A stretch of 64,000 nucleotides of DNA from Craspedostauros australis (Eukaryota > Bacillariophyta > Bacillariophyceae > Mastogloiales > Achnanthaceae), in the NCBI GenBank assembly GCA_026770025.1, contig JAMXDE010000004.1:806001-870000 (forward strand). Reading direction: 5' to 3'. This document shows, piece after piece, positions 43,046 through 54,166 of this stretch (position 1 is its first letter; every line of letters begins with the position of its first letter). Position numbers and translations under genes: made by a program. The notes beneath the pieces are model-generated. The model ran no database searches. It was not told where the DNA came from and saw nothing but the letters and a program-made list of their open reading frames with translations.

Positions 43046-44517
43046 CCTTCAACTCCTCTGCTATTCTACTAAAGGTCGTGTACGAGCTATTGCAATAGCA
43101 GTAGAAGTATTTGTGCGTGCAGTAGTGGTAGTACGCGTAGTAGTAGTAGTAGTACTTGCGCGCGTATTGGTGTTGGTGTTGACTATGTCACGATGTGAAC
43201 CCGTTCTCAGCGTTTGTGCTGCCGATGGAGGTGCTCTGTGATGAGACTGAGGCTTTGACGAGACTATGATGAAGTAACGCTTCGGATTCCAAGCACCACG
43301 CGTAACTTGTGTTCTTTGCTCTCTGTCTCTCTTTCGAATTGTATGATGAACGCTTCGTTGTTGAGGGAAGTGCTCTGTTCTGTCGATTCTGGCGTCTCTT
43401 TTTGCTTTCCTTTCCTCTCCTCTTCTGCGAATGTGTCTGTATGGTGTGGTGTGGTGCGGTGCTTTGTGGTGTGGTGTGCTATGGCAGTGCTGCTCCACTC
43501 TCTACCCCTCTCTGCTGCCTTTGCTCTCTTTTAAATGGCTGTATCCACAGTATCGATGTTCAGTTGTTGGCACTGTCGATGTCAACGCCACTGTCAGAAC
43601 CACTCTGGACACCTTCTGTCAACGTCAACAATACCAACTCCAACACCAAGAAACGACACCAAGAAACGACAATGTGGACGCCAACGTCAACAGGAATGTC
43701 AATGCACAGATCTTCCTCTGCGGCGCTTCCGGTCTCCGTTGCAACTCTCAGCACTTCGCCATTTTCGGCAAACGGCAACGTTTTGTTCTGTGATCCCCAT
43801 GTTTGAATTTCACTTGCTTCCACTTCCCAAAATGGCGCTCGAATGATCTTCTAACGCCCGCATAACGCTGCGTTGCCGTTCAGTCAACAGAACGGACTAA
43901 CCACGAGCCAATGTGGTCCGACACGTGTCGTAGTTCTCCTAACAAACATACTGAGGTGGGACATCAGTCCCACGGCCGCCTTGGTCATTCGACCGGATTG
44001 GATAGTCGTGTCGGCACAACGGCAATTTGTGCGTCGTCGCTTCTCGTTTGCGAAGCGGAAGTCTTGGACCCTTGGGAATAGCAGAGTCTTGGTGCTCTAA
44101 ATCTATCTTCACGTCGTAACACTCAAGCTCATATCCCAATGATTATTCCAAATTGGCCACTGCACTTCTATTTCTGAGGCGAAGGCTGGATGCTGATGGG
44201 CGGACAGACTCTCATTCATTCAGTTTGTGTACATTTCTACACACTCAGTACTGCAAACGCTATCGCGAACGGTCACCGCACACCCCTTCCATCAGAAACA
44301 AGACCAGCACAACCACCGAACGCAACAACAGCAAAGACCAAGAAAGCACAGCGACACGGCGACGAGGCAAGAACCGAACAGCAGAAGCACCAAGAGTTTT
44401 GTGGCGGGACAAGTTGTCGCGTCGTGATGGTGGTTGCCGGAAGTCGATTTGTCAACCTCCTCCATTCCAGTCCACACACAACGAAGGAACGATTCAGATC
44501 GCAACGAAAATAGTGTT
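43046..44517. promoter_or_regulatory. Divergent intergenic region between the coiled-coil and DDX3 genes
   Basis: A 1.47 kb stretch holds both start regions. It includes a TAG/TAC trinucleotide run near 43130-43155. Several short frames are open, but none reads like a protein. Confidence 0.4.
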
Positions 44518-47500
44518 ATGCAAAATGGTGCGTTTGAGATTGGGAGCAGGGTGATGGAGAGCACAGCAGAGCGCTCCATGATGATGCTTGGTGGTGGCAT
44601 GGCAAGATGCGTCATGGTGGAATGCCGCTCAACGAAGCCATGCCGGTGGCATGAAGACTCCGCCACGATCACACGAGCGTCGTGGACGCACGTTTCAATT
44701 CGTGGTGGGATGAAACACGACGCGCGGGTGAATTGCTCAATGCTGCAGCGTTCCGTTTGCGCAACCACCATGACATTGCATGCCCCGAAGATGATCGTAT
44801 CTGGCCTTTCCTGGATGGATTGGATCCATGCGATAGCTCTGCGGTGGCAAATGCAAACGCCGATGGCAACCACCAATGCTCTTGGCTCGTGCAGCACGTT
44901 TGCACACACAATCAGAGTGCGGAATGAAACATCAGCCAGAACGCGACAACTCACACAGACAATCTCTCTTTCCGATCCTCTCCCCTCTTGGCTTTGTGAT
45001 GTGGTGGGCAACTAAATGCATGCATCGCGTTGGCTCTACATATCGGACGTGCTGACCACAACGCACTGCCACGAAACGCAACGCCAATGCGACACATGAT
45101 GTGATGCAATACGGTTCGGTGCGATCACGGCATCATGTGTCTGCGTGATGCGGATGATTGGCGCATTGCGTGTTGTGGTTCATGCAATTGAATCATCGAC
45201 AAATGATGCGATGCGTGATACCGTGACATCACACAACGCAACATGACACAACACAACTGACATGCTGGAACTCCACGAATTGTGTCTGACCATTCAATCG
45301 GCCAATCAACGCACACACATATAATGTGTTCATCTGCGAAAATGACCTGCGTCCCAATGGATTTCTCGCCATCAAAATGCGATCCCTGCGCCCCGGACCC
45401 CACTCTGCTCTGCTCAAACAGGTGGCAAGTATGTACCGCCGCATCTGAGAAACTCTCAGGCCGGCGGATCTAACTCATCCGGAGGAAATCGTCCATCCAG
45501 TGGAGGTGGAGGCGGTGGCGGTGGCTACCGCAACGACCGTCGCGGTGGTGGCGGCGGCGGAGGCTACAACAACGATCGTCGCTCTTCGTACGGAGATGAT
45601 CGTCGCGGAGGCTACAACAACGACAACCGGGGTCCGCCCCAACAGAACTCTCGCTGGTCCGGCGTGGACATGGACGGCGGCGGAGGCGGCGGTGGCGGTG
45701 GATACCGTCGCGGAGGTGACGACCGTCGCGGATCCTACCGCGGAGGCGGATCTCGACGCAACGAACGTGGATTCCATGGTGACATGAAACCGGACCAGCG
45801 CCTCGAGCGCCAGCTCTTCGATCGCGATGACAAGCAGACCACGGGAATCAACTTTGACAATTACAGCAAGATCCCCGTCGAGGTCAGCGGAGACAATCCA
45901 CCAGATCCCATCGAAGATTACACCGCCGAGACCATCGGCGAGGACCTGTACCGCAACACTCAGCTCTGCGGATACTCCAGACCAACACCCGTGCAAAAGT
46001 ACTCCGTGCCAATCGGAAGTGCTGGCCGTGACCTCATGGCATGCGCACAGACCGGATCCGGAAAGACTGCCGGTTTCCTCTTCCCCATCATCATGGCCAT
46101 GATCAAGCGTGGAGGCGAGGAAGCACCGGAGAATGGCCGTCGCCGCATCTACCCAGCCGCTCTGGCCTTGGCCCCAACCCGTGAGCTCGCGCAGCAGATC
46201 CACGACGAAGGACGTCGCTTCATGTACTGCACTGGCATTGCATCCGTCGTCATTTACGGTGGTGCCCCTGCCCACGAGCAGATTCGTCAGACCGAGCGTG
46301 GATGCGATCTCTTGGTGGCAACCCCAGGACGGTTGGTCGACTTCATCGAGCGCGGAAGACTCGGCATGGAGAACATCCGTTTCCTCGTCCTTGACGAGGC
46401 CGATCGTATGTTGGACATGGGTTTCGAGGTATGTACAACCACTTGAAATGTCGTGCGATGCTGCGCTGTGTTCTGTGTTTGGCCATGCTTTGCTACGTGC
46501 GATGTTTGGATCGTCAAAAACATTGATCAAACATAGTCGACATGGCGTCTCTATTCCTGCTGTTTGCCAACCTTTGGGTATCAACAGCAGAGGTAGCAAA
46601 GGCGTCAATTGCGGCCCAGTTGATATTTGAAGCGGATGCGACTGCGTATCTGGCTGGGCATCTGCTACTTGTCTGCTGCGCCAATTCCTTCCAATAACAT
46701 CAATCTCATTCTCACACTCGTATTCCAACATGCGATTTCATGTCATGCCGTTGTATCGCTTCACATCGCATCACATCACACACCCCATTCGTGTGTTTGC
46801 ATCTGTGTCGAACCACCAAATCAACAACAGCCACAAATCCGACGCATCGTCGAGGAAAGCGGCATGCCGTACGGCGAAGGACGTCAGACGATGATGTTCA
46901 GTGCCACTTTCCCACAGAACATCCAGCGCCTCGCAGGTGACTTCCTGACCGACTACATCTTCTTGACGGTCGGCCGAGTTGGTTCCGCCTCGCAGGATGT
47001 CACCCAAACCGTCGAGTTCGTGGAGGAGGCTGACAAGATCGAAACTCTCATGCGATTCCTCCTCACCGTCGATGACGGTCTCATCCTCATCTTCGTGGAA
47101 ACGAAGCGCTCGTGTGACTACATCGAAGATGTGCTGTGCAACAAGGGATTCCCAGCATGCTCCATCCACGGAGACAAGTCCCAACGCGAACGTGAGGAAG
47201 CTCTGCGCGCATTCAAGACGGGACGCTGCCCAGTCCTGGTCGCCACCGATGTGGCAAGTCGTGGTCTCGACATCCCCAACGTGACCCAGGTCGTCAACTT
47301 CGATTTGCCAGGCAACGTCGATGACTACGTCCACCGTATCGGTCGTACCGGACGTGCCGGAAACACCGGAAACGCCCTCAGCTTCGTCAACGAGAAGAAC
47401 TCCGGAATTATCCGTGAGCTCCGTGACTTGTTGGACGAGAACAAACAAGAGGTGCCTCCGTGGCTCGAGCAGATGTGCCAGTACTCTGGGCACCGAGGTG

Positions 47501-47965
47501 GTGGCGGCGGCGGCGGACGTCGCGGCGGTGGCCGTCAGAACGGCTTCGGAGGACGTGATTACCGTAGCAACAACCGTGGTGGCGGAGGAGGAAATCGTGG
47601 TGGAGGCTACGGCGGTGGTGGATACGGCGGTGGAGGAGGAGGCAACTTCGGCGGCGGTGGAGGATATGGCGGCGGTGGTGGAGGCGGAGGGTAAGTCCAG
47701 CGCGAATGAAATCATTGTTGCCCAGTTTTGCCCACTTCTTGTATGCGGGCGGAAGAGGCCACCGTGCTGAAGCTGGATCATGGCATTCGCAAAATCACAT
47801 CACTTGAAGTCACCTTGCAGCAGTCATCCAGATATCATCTCACAACACCCAACGCTTCCCTTCTTTACCTCATACTGCAATGGCGATGTCCAAACCCGTC
47901 TCATTTCTTTGGGAAATAGCGGCTTCGGTGGAGGCGGAGGCAACTTCGGCGACGGAGCCTGGTAA
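44518..47965 (+). CDS. DDX3: DDX3/Ded1-type DEAD-box RNA helicase, four exons
   Basis: This is an ATP-dependent RNA helicase; Ded1/DDX3 proteins promote scanning in translation initiation. The joined exons are 44518-44527, 45422-46428, 46831-47690 and 47920-47965, with phases matching throughout, giving 640 aa. Exon 1 codes only for MQN and the first base of Gly. The join gives [12 protein letters not shown], the N-terminal eIF4E-binding-type motif that identifies the DDX3 subgroup. A Gly/Arg/Asp-rich region follows. Core motifs: Q-motif region ending [14 protein letters not shown] at 212-219 (ATP binding), [16 protein letters not shown] at 328-331, SAT at 363-365, ARGLD-type SRGLDIPNV and HRIGRTGR at 507-514. 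The tail is a long Gly/Arg RGG region ending GDGAW. Codons are strongly C-ending, fitting high expression. Exon 1 is the least certain part. Confidence 0.88.
44528..45421 (+). other. Inferred first intron of the DDX3 gene
   Basis: The donor is AAATG|GTGCGT and the acceptor GCTCAAACAG|GTGGCAAG, 894 nt. The acceptor is well supported because YVPPHLRN follows at once in frame. The donor is chosen because it is in phase and yields the expected NGGK before that motif. Confidence 0.55.
46429..46830 (+). other. Second intron of the DDX3 gene
   Basis: The donor is GAG|GTATGT and the acceptor CAACAACAG|CCACAA. Splicing joins DMGFE to PQIRRIVE, the conserved family sequence, so this intron is certain within reading limits. 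Confidence 0.9.
47691..47919 (+). other. Third intron of the DDX3 gene, with a stop at the donor
   Basis: The donor is GGAGG|GTAAGT and the acceptor GGAAATAG|CGGCTTC. If it is not spliced, the frame meets TAA inside the donor itself, so a retained form would lose only the last 15 or so residues. Confidence 0.8.
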
Positions 47966-49647
47966 ACGCAGCGGCTCTCCGCCACTGACATCCAAACCAA
48001 CCATCGATAGGTGAATGGATGAATGAATGAATGATCTGGAACGTCTGCTACTACTGAGCGTGATCAAATTGGGGGCACATGTCGACACTGAATAGACAAA
48101 TACACGAACGAATGGAAGAGTGAACAAAATGAATTGAAAAGAATGCATTGCAGCCGCAGTTGCGATTGGGAATAAACTGTACTACTCACGTGGTGACATG
48201 CGCCGAACCTTTTGGATGACATTGCCGGTTGGCAGAAGCGAGAGAAATATTTGTAAACTGGAAAGAAACGACAAAAAGGATAAACAAGAAATAGGAACAT
48301 CACTCTTTAGGAGGAACTGATGTTTCGTACAGTACCGTGCAGATGGCCCTCTGCGTGTATCGCACGATGATGATATTCGTGACATTCCAAGTAGAGTTGG
48401 TTGATGGCTGACGATGACGTCGATGGTGTTGTTATCGTCCGGGTCTTGCTTTCGACCAGACATCCTCAGACTTTTGGGAGGTGCGGCCATATGGTTTATT
48501 CTATCAATACTGCTGCAACTACAGTTTTTGGACGACTGTTCGTGAAAACGAAACTGGGACGCGCTTGTAAAGTGCCGGTTTTTGGTGCGAGGAATGTGCG
48601 AACCTCTCACATTTTCAGTTGTGCTCAACCAAAACCACGATCAAGGCGTGCATCATGGTGACGAAATAAGGAACAATGATCTGCTTCTTGGAAGTGTCGC
48701 GCAGGGGCGGTACTTCATGGACACCGGCAGAGCGAAGAGGCCAACCATGCACCAACTCGCCGAAAGAATGAAGAGCCTTGACTGGCTCGTCCATCCAGAC
48801 CGAAGATGTGCAGCCATGATGCGGCTTGTCGAACCGCGCGGATCCCCACGGCTGTCTTCGTCTCTTTGTTTGCGCGTTTGTTTGAATGCTATCTTTGCCC
48901 ACACGTCACAAAAATGGTCGATAAATCTCACGACTGTTCTACCACATCTCTTAAATCTCGAGTGCTAGATAAGTGATCGTCAAGAGAGCGCCGATGTGGT
49001 GACTGTAGTCGTTCGTGCCCTCCTGATGGATGCCGTTGATGTGATACGCAGCGGCCGAGGAAACACAACGGATTGAATGTTCCAACACCAGAATGCGTGG
49101 TATGCACGAAGATGGCGCTGGCACTCCACCTTATAGCGATCGTATTGATCTTGCTAATACTCCAGAGCAGAGCACAAGGCCAATTCTGAACGGACTAGTT
49201 TCAGACCGCGGGATCCATCCATCCATCCACCGTTCATTGCATGAACAATCACACTTGCACAGACGCGCAAACACACAAGCGCACACATGGTATCAGCGGC
49301 ATCACCATCAAGCTGCCTCCTGAAGAGTGCCTTGCGCATGGATGGACACAGAATGCCACAGAACTCTGTACGGGTGCAATGGTGCATACTTCTACTGTTG
49401 CTACTGCTATATTCTTCATTAACATCAACTGTTGCTCTGAGTCAACCAATCTCTTCATCGGCGTCTTCCTTCGAACGCGGTTGTCTCTGGACTGCCGTGT
49501 GCTGCTGCCATTGCTGTTCTTGCTGCTCTTGCCGTTGTTGGCAGTGTTGGCTGTTCCTACGTCCCTACCTACGTAGGTACGCATATTATACGTACGCAGG
49601 CACAGGTATGGATGCGTAGATGGGTGTGGCTATCTGTCCGCCTCTTG
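47966..49647. other. Convergent intergenic region, no supported gene
   Basis: It lies between the 3' ends of the DDX3 and first HSF genes. Short frames on both strands have no recognisable domain, and no RNA gene was identified. Confidence 0.45.
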
Positions 49648-50001
49648 CTATGACGGGCGCTGTGGTGGTGTTCTGCTGCGATTTTCAGTGTTTGGTTCCG
49701 AGGACCGTACAGTTAGTGGTGACATGGATGCAGGAGGCGCGAACTGCTGTCGCATGTCGGGATCAGCCTCGCGATCGTTGCCGCCTCCCCTACTGCCAAA
49801 CCACTGATCGTGCCACGGCTGCGTCGCTGTGTCGCTTCCGTCGCCGTTCTGTGCATTCCTGAACGCATGTCTCAAGCCTGATCCTGCGGCAGGGTGGTGC
49901 TTGCGATTGTCATCATCGTGGCCGTCATGGTCACGATGCTGCACCCCGCCGTACTTGGTTGGATCGGCTGCCGCATCAGATTGCACAGCGCCCTGCCCCC
50001 A
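49648..50001 (-). other. In-frame continuation beyond the first HSF stop codon
   Basis: After the TGA at 50002-50004 the same frame stays open for 117 codons to 49648. It encodes a hydrophilic His/Asp/Arg/Gly/Asn-rich sequence (for example HRDHDGHDDDNRKHH, FGSRGGGNDRE) like the tail of the preceding protein. It may be a true C-terminus reached by splicing around the stop, by readthrough, or hidden by a sequence error. Confidence 0.45.
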
Positions 50002-51876
50002 TCACGCGGCAGCAACAGCCCCAGAGGAGCCTGCGTGTCCTGCCGGATATGCCGCCGGAGGGTAATAACCCGATGATGGGGGTAGACTTGATGGCATGTG
50101 GTGGTATGCCGGGTAGGCATGTGGATATGGAGGTTGCGGATAGTACGGCCGATGCTGACCATAGTGCAGCTGACCTTGCTGCGGATGCCAAGCGTGTTGC
50201 GCATCGTGTGGATACGGAGGCGGATATGCTTGTGCTTGTGCTTGTGTTTGTGCTTGTGCGTTTGCATTCGACTGATACTCGCCTCGGTATGGTTGGTATT
50301 GGTAGTGCTGCTGGTGGCGCTCGTAGTGATCATGGTGTTGTTGCTGATGTTCGTAACCAGGCGGAGGTAGATACCAGCCTTGAGATCTGTTTTGGTGTTG
50401 ATAGTCGTACTTGTAGGCGGGCGGGTGGGCGCTGTCGGCCGAATGAAAATCGTCCCCTCCGTGAGGCATCGCCTCATCTCTCTCTCTCCTGCTGCCGGAT
50501 CGCAGCGGCGACCGAGACGGTGATGGCGGAGACGCAGATGCTGGCGTGTGTCCTCCTGCTTGAGATGGATCGAATGGCATTGCCGCGCCGTCGTTGTTGC
50601 TGTGTGCACGCGCGAAATCGTCCTGATACCGAGGTCCATCCTGCGGATACACCTCATCATAGTCCTTCCTTCCACCTTCTCTTCCATGTATCACGTGTCC
50701 ATCAGCACTATTGTTGGTCCGCGCATCATCCGGCATGTATCGAGGTTCGGCAGCTTCAACACGATCGCTGTCGTTGATGGCGGAGCTGTGTCCCTCATTG
50801 GAGACTTCGCTTCGTCTTCGGCCGTACCTTGCATCGCGATCATGTTGATACCGATCATGTGGATGTTGATGCCGATCACGATCGCGACTGCGATGAGGCA
50901 CATCGCCGTAACTTCCATCCTCCTCGAAATGGAAGATGGAGGCGCGAGGTGCTCGCGAGCGATCGGCCTCGGTCTCTGTGCGTGGCATGTCGTGGCCAAA
51001 GTAGCCCTTTGTTGGAGATGCGTACCGTGATGGAACAGGGATCGGCGATGTGGGTATGTTCGTCGTATGAGTAGGGCCGCCTCGGCCATCGCGACTGCTA
51101 TCAAAGTTGGCAAGGCTGCGTCCATCGCGATAGCCGAAGCTACTTCCGTCATCGAATCGATCGTATCTATCACTGCTGGTACCATGCGTTGCTTCGTCGA
51201 CTCGGATATGAGCCGGGGCAAGCTGCGTCGAGCCCGTCGCAGTGTGACGCTTTGTGCTGCCTTTAGCGGCGCTGCTGGCTCGAGAGGCAGCGACCGAAGC
51301 TGTGTTCTTTGGTTGTCTGGACACGCCACCCTTGAACTTGATGGGCACCATGCCGACGCACAAATCACGCTCTCCTCTCACGAATCGGGGATGCTGGTAC
51401 GATCCTCTGTCGGGCCCTTTGGTCTCGCGCTCGAAGCAGTAGAGGTTGAGCTGGCGGATGAACGACTTGTACTTGGACATGGAGGAGAGGTACCTGGGTA
51501 TGATCTTGATCTCGAACGTCTTGCTGTCGTGGACCTTGAAGGATTTGTTGCCAGGAAGCCAGCTGATGATGTTCTCGAACCCTTCGTAGTCTGCCGCTTC
51601 AAGCAGGTCATGCAACTTGTACGGGAAGGCCGTGCTCTCCATTCCTCCAGCAGGTGGTGGTGCTACCGTCGCCGTCGCCGCTGCCGCTGCTGCTACTGTT
51701 GATGCTGATGTCGGTGCAGTGTCAGCAACCACACTGCGGTCGTCATGTCCTGGCGGTGTTGCCATCGTTGCCATCGTTGCCGTCTCTAATCTCTCCTGAT
51801 TGGCACTATCCTCAGCATTTCGTCGTGGGCTTTCTTCTTTGCCGATCCAGAAGTCGTTGCCACTCGGTTGCCCCAT
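50002..51876 (-). CDS. Heat shock transcription factor family protein (first of two)
   Basis: The protein is 624 aa from the ATG at 51876; the few codons before it start with GTG. Residues 1-82 are Ala/Thr/Pro-rich. The HSF-type winged-helix DNA-binding domain covers about 84-182: FPYKLHDLLEA, ISWLPGNKSFKVHD, PRYLSSMSKYKSFIRQLNLYCFER (recognition helix region) and HPRFVRGERDLC. These factors bind inverted GAA repeats in promoters. Downstream I see no leucine-heptad HR-A/B oligomerisation region. Instead there are about 440 residues of disordered sequence: charged Asp/Arg/His/Ser stretches, then a Tyr/Pro/Gln/His-rich tail. The same frame continues past the stop (listed separately). The domain is secure; targets are unknown. 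Confidence 0.87.
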   Translation of the reverse strand: MGQPSGNDFWIGKEESPRRNAEDSANQERLETATMATMATPPGHDDRSVVADTAPTSASTVAAAAAATATVAPPPAGGMESTAFPYKLHDLLEAADYEGFENIISWLPGNKSFKVHDSKTFEIKIIPRYLSSMSKYKSFIRQLNLYCFERETKGPDRGSYQHPRFVRGERDLCVGMVPIKFKGGVSRQPKNTASVAASRASSAAKGSTKRHTATGSTQLAPAHIRVDEATHGTSSDRYDRFDDGSSFGYRDGRSLANFDSSRDGRGGPTHTTNIPTSPIPVPSRYASPTKGYFGHDMPRTETEADRSRAPRASIFHFEEDGSYGDVPHRSRDRDRHQHPHDRYQHDRDARYGRRRSEVSNEGHSSAINDSDRVEAAEPRYMPDDARTNNSADGHVIHGREGGRKDYDEVYPQDGPRYQDDFARAHSNNDGAAMPFDPSQAGGHTPASASPPSPSRSPLRSGSRRERDEAMPHGGDDFHSADSAHPPAYKYDYQHQNRSQGWYLPPPGYEHQQQHHDHYERHQQHYQYQPYRGEYQSNANAQAQTQAQAQAYPPPYPHDAQHAWHPQQGQLHYGQHRPYYPQPPYPHAYPAYHHMPSSLPPSSGYYPPAAYPAGHAGSSGAVAAA

Positions 51877-54166
51877 GGCTTCGCAGCGCTGCCGCACTAT
51901 GCTACGTATAATACTATATTATGGTATGCAACGCTTTACGCGCTAATTTTTTCCAAAAGTGCGTGCGTTCGTGGTGTCTGTTGGGGTTGTTTGCTTTTGG
52001 TGCGAGCGCAGTGTAGTTTCGGAGGAGCGCCTTTGGGTGCTTTTGGTTGCTTTGCGCGGAGATTCGTTGGACAAGGTCGCACAAGACAACGCAAGATGGC
52101 GCTGGCTTCGACAAACCACAAATGAATTGATGCTGCCGCGCAGAGGGTGATTGAACTTGACCCTCTGCAGTTGGTTGATCGAGCGTGAATATGCGAAAGA
52201 GGCGCTGAGTGAGTGAGGGAGTGGGACAGAGTGAGCAGAAGCAGCGTATCCGTGTGGTACATACGAGCTACTTGTTTGTAGCGATACTGGTTGTATGGTG
52301 CGGTAAGAGGTGGCAGGGGTGATATCACGTGTATAGATCGTGTTCTGCTCCGGCAGGCACAAACAGTTCGTGCACGCGCAAGGGGTGGACAGCCGGCTGC
52401 GAATTCTGCCACCTCTTGACGAGATGTTGTGCGCATGGTGGATGGTACTGTGTGCACAGGCTGACCCATAAACCTCCGCTCCACGTTTCGTCCCCTTGGC
52501 TGAGGCCACACTGTTCCGCACTTTCCCATACTCGGCCTACTGTCGCACAACGTACTCGTACGATCGTGAGTGGTTGTCGATCGCCGATTGAACCACGGGA
52601 CCAGAACATCTTTTTGGGTGGAGTATCGATCACTTGGCACCACAAGAACACGAAGCACGAGTATGATTGGAGCGGGTGAGCGCACAACGCTTCCAATAAA
52701 CGAAAGGCGATGACAAGGCAGCGGAGATTGTCCACGAGTGTCGATGGACGACACACGAATGGCTGCAACCTCATCCGAGCGTGTTCGAAACAAGGCCAAA
52801 CATATCGCCACCGGCACCCACTCAATTTAACTGATCGTGACCAGATCGGTATCACAAAAAAATATAGCAACCATCCTTGGCACGTGCTCACCACAGTTTC
52901 CTTTCTTTCGCAATGATACCACAACAAAGTATCATCGCCCAGGCAAGAGAGAACCATTTCGCTTCACCTCCATTCCCGTATCCAAGGAAAGGTTCGTTCT
53001 CCTCGCCGTTGGGGGTGCAATCAGTCTCTCTGTCCCGACACCTTACTTAGTAAACTCCGGGTGATGCATCACGGCAGGCGCATCAGCGCTAGCACCAAGA
53101 ACCTTGTGAATGTTCCCTCGTTCGCTATCGCCGCGGGAAGAATGGATGACGTTCCTTAGACATGTTCGTCTGTGGACAAATTCAATCAACTCATCGAATA
53201 GATGTACGTCTGGCAGTAGGTTTGTTACGGTGGCCACACAGCACGATACAAGTGCGCACATCCCACCGGTATTGACAATTATGGTTGTGGTATTGGCTGT
53301 GGTGCCGGTGCAAGGCGTGGGGTGGTCATGGTGGATTTCTGACCTTCGTGCGTTGCGACGTGCGAAGAGCGCCGAACGTGTCGTAGATCGTACTTGACTT
53401 GGTGGGGCAAGCTGTTCCCAAGTGTGAGGCGAGTGACGCAAGTGTTCATTGAGTACGATCTTCGCCTCGAGTGGAGCACAGTAGAGTGTCGACCGACGTG
53501 GTAGCTCAAAGAGGTTATGGTGCTCCCGATGTCACACCTTGGCTTCTTTTGTAGGCGATGACACCATCTGAGTACTCTGGCTCGTCCTCTATCTGTAGCG
53601 ACACCGCTTGATGTTTGTTGCCGCTGCCATGAGGCGAAAGAGGTGCGCGTGAGGAAGATGATGGATCGGAGAGTCGACGAAATGGGCGTTCTGGTACCAT
53701 GGGAGCAACATCATCGGCTGTCACTCACGATGCAAGGTCAACCACTGCGATCATGGGGAGTGCACGGTGATACAATATCCGTATCAGTATCCGCATTGAT
53801 TGCAGTACTGGTGCAACGGAATGCATGCTCGTCGAGTAGATACATCTGAAATCGGACTTTAACAGCAGGGAGAGATCTTCTATGAACGCGCTGGGGCGCC
53901 GCATGGGTAAACGAGTAGTATCGTCATCTTGGGTAACATCAACGTCAATCGCCCGTCGCCAGATGCTTGCGACATCTCGTCCACGCTGTTGCTGACAGCT
54001 GCGGCGTGATCGTCGCGAGATCCTGCAATCACAATCAAAGGTCAGCTAGTGCTTCTGCAAAACCAATCCAATCATCGTGGACATTGCCTCCTCACATCGT
54101 GCAAATTACTGCCGTGCATACTTGCGCACCTTGAATGCATGCATACCTTGCATCCATTCACGCATT
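51877..54166. other. 2.3 kb intergenic region, no supported gene
   Basis: It contains the first HSF promoter and the 3' flank of the phosphatase gene. All three minus frames are open for long stretches between 51936 and 52957, which points to a local lack of stop trinucleotides rather than a gene. A TACTCGTA octamer is at 52553-52560. Confidence 0.45.

Noticed and set aside
43130..43155. TAG/TAC trinucleotide run
   Set aside because: A simple sequence repeat in non-coding DNA with no sign of function.
44434..45015. Open frames on both strands in the helicase first intron
   Set aside because: They overlap each other, read as arbitrary Met/Thr/Arg-rich sequence, and lie inside the interval that the helicase splicing removes.
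51936..52957. Overlapping long minus-strand frames
   Set aside because: All three frames are open in the same region, which reflects a scarcity of stop trinucleotides; none shows a domain or protein-like pattern.
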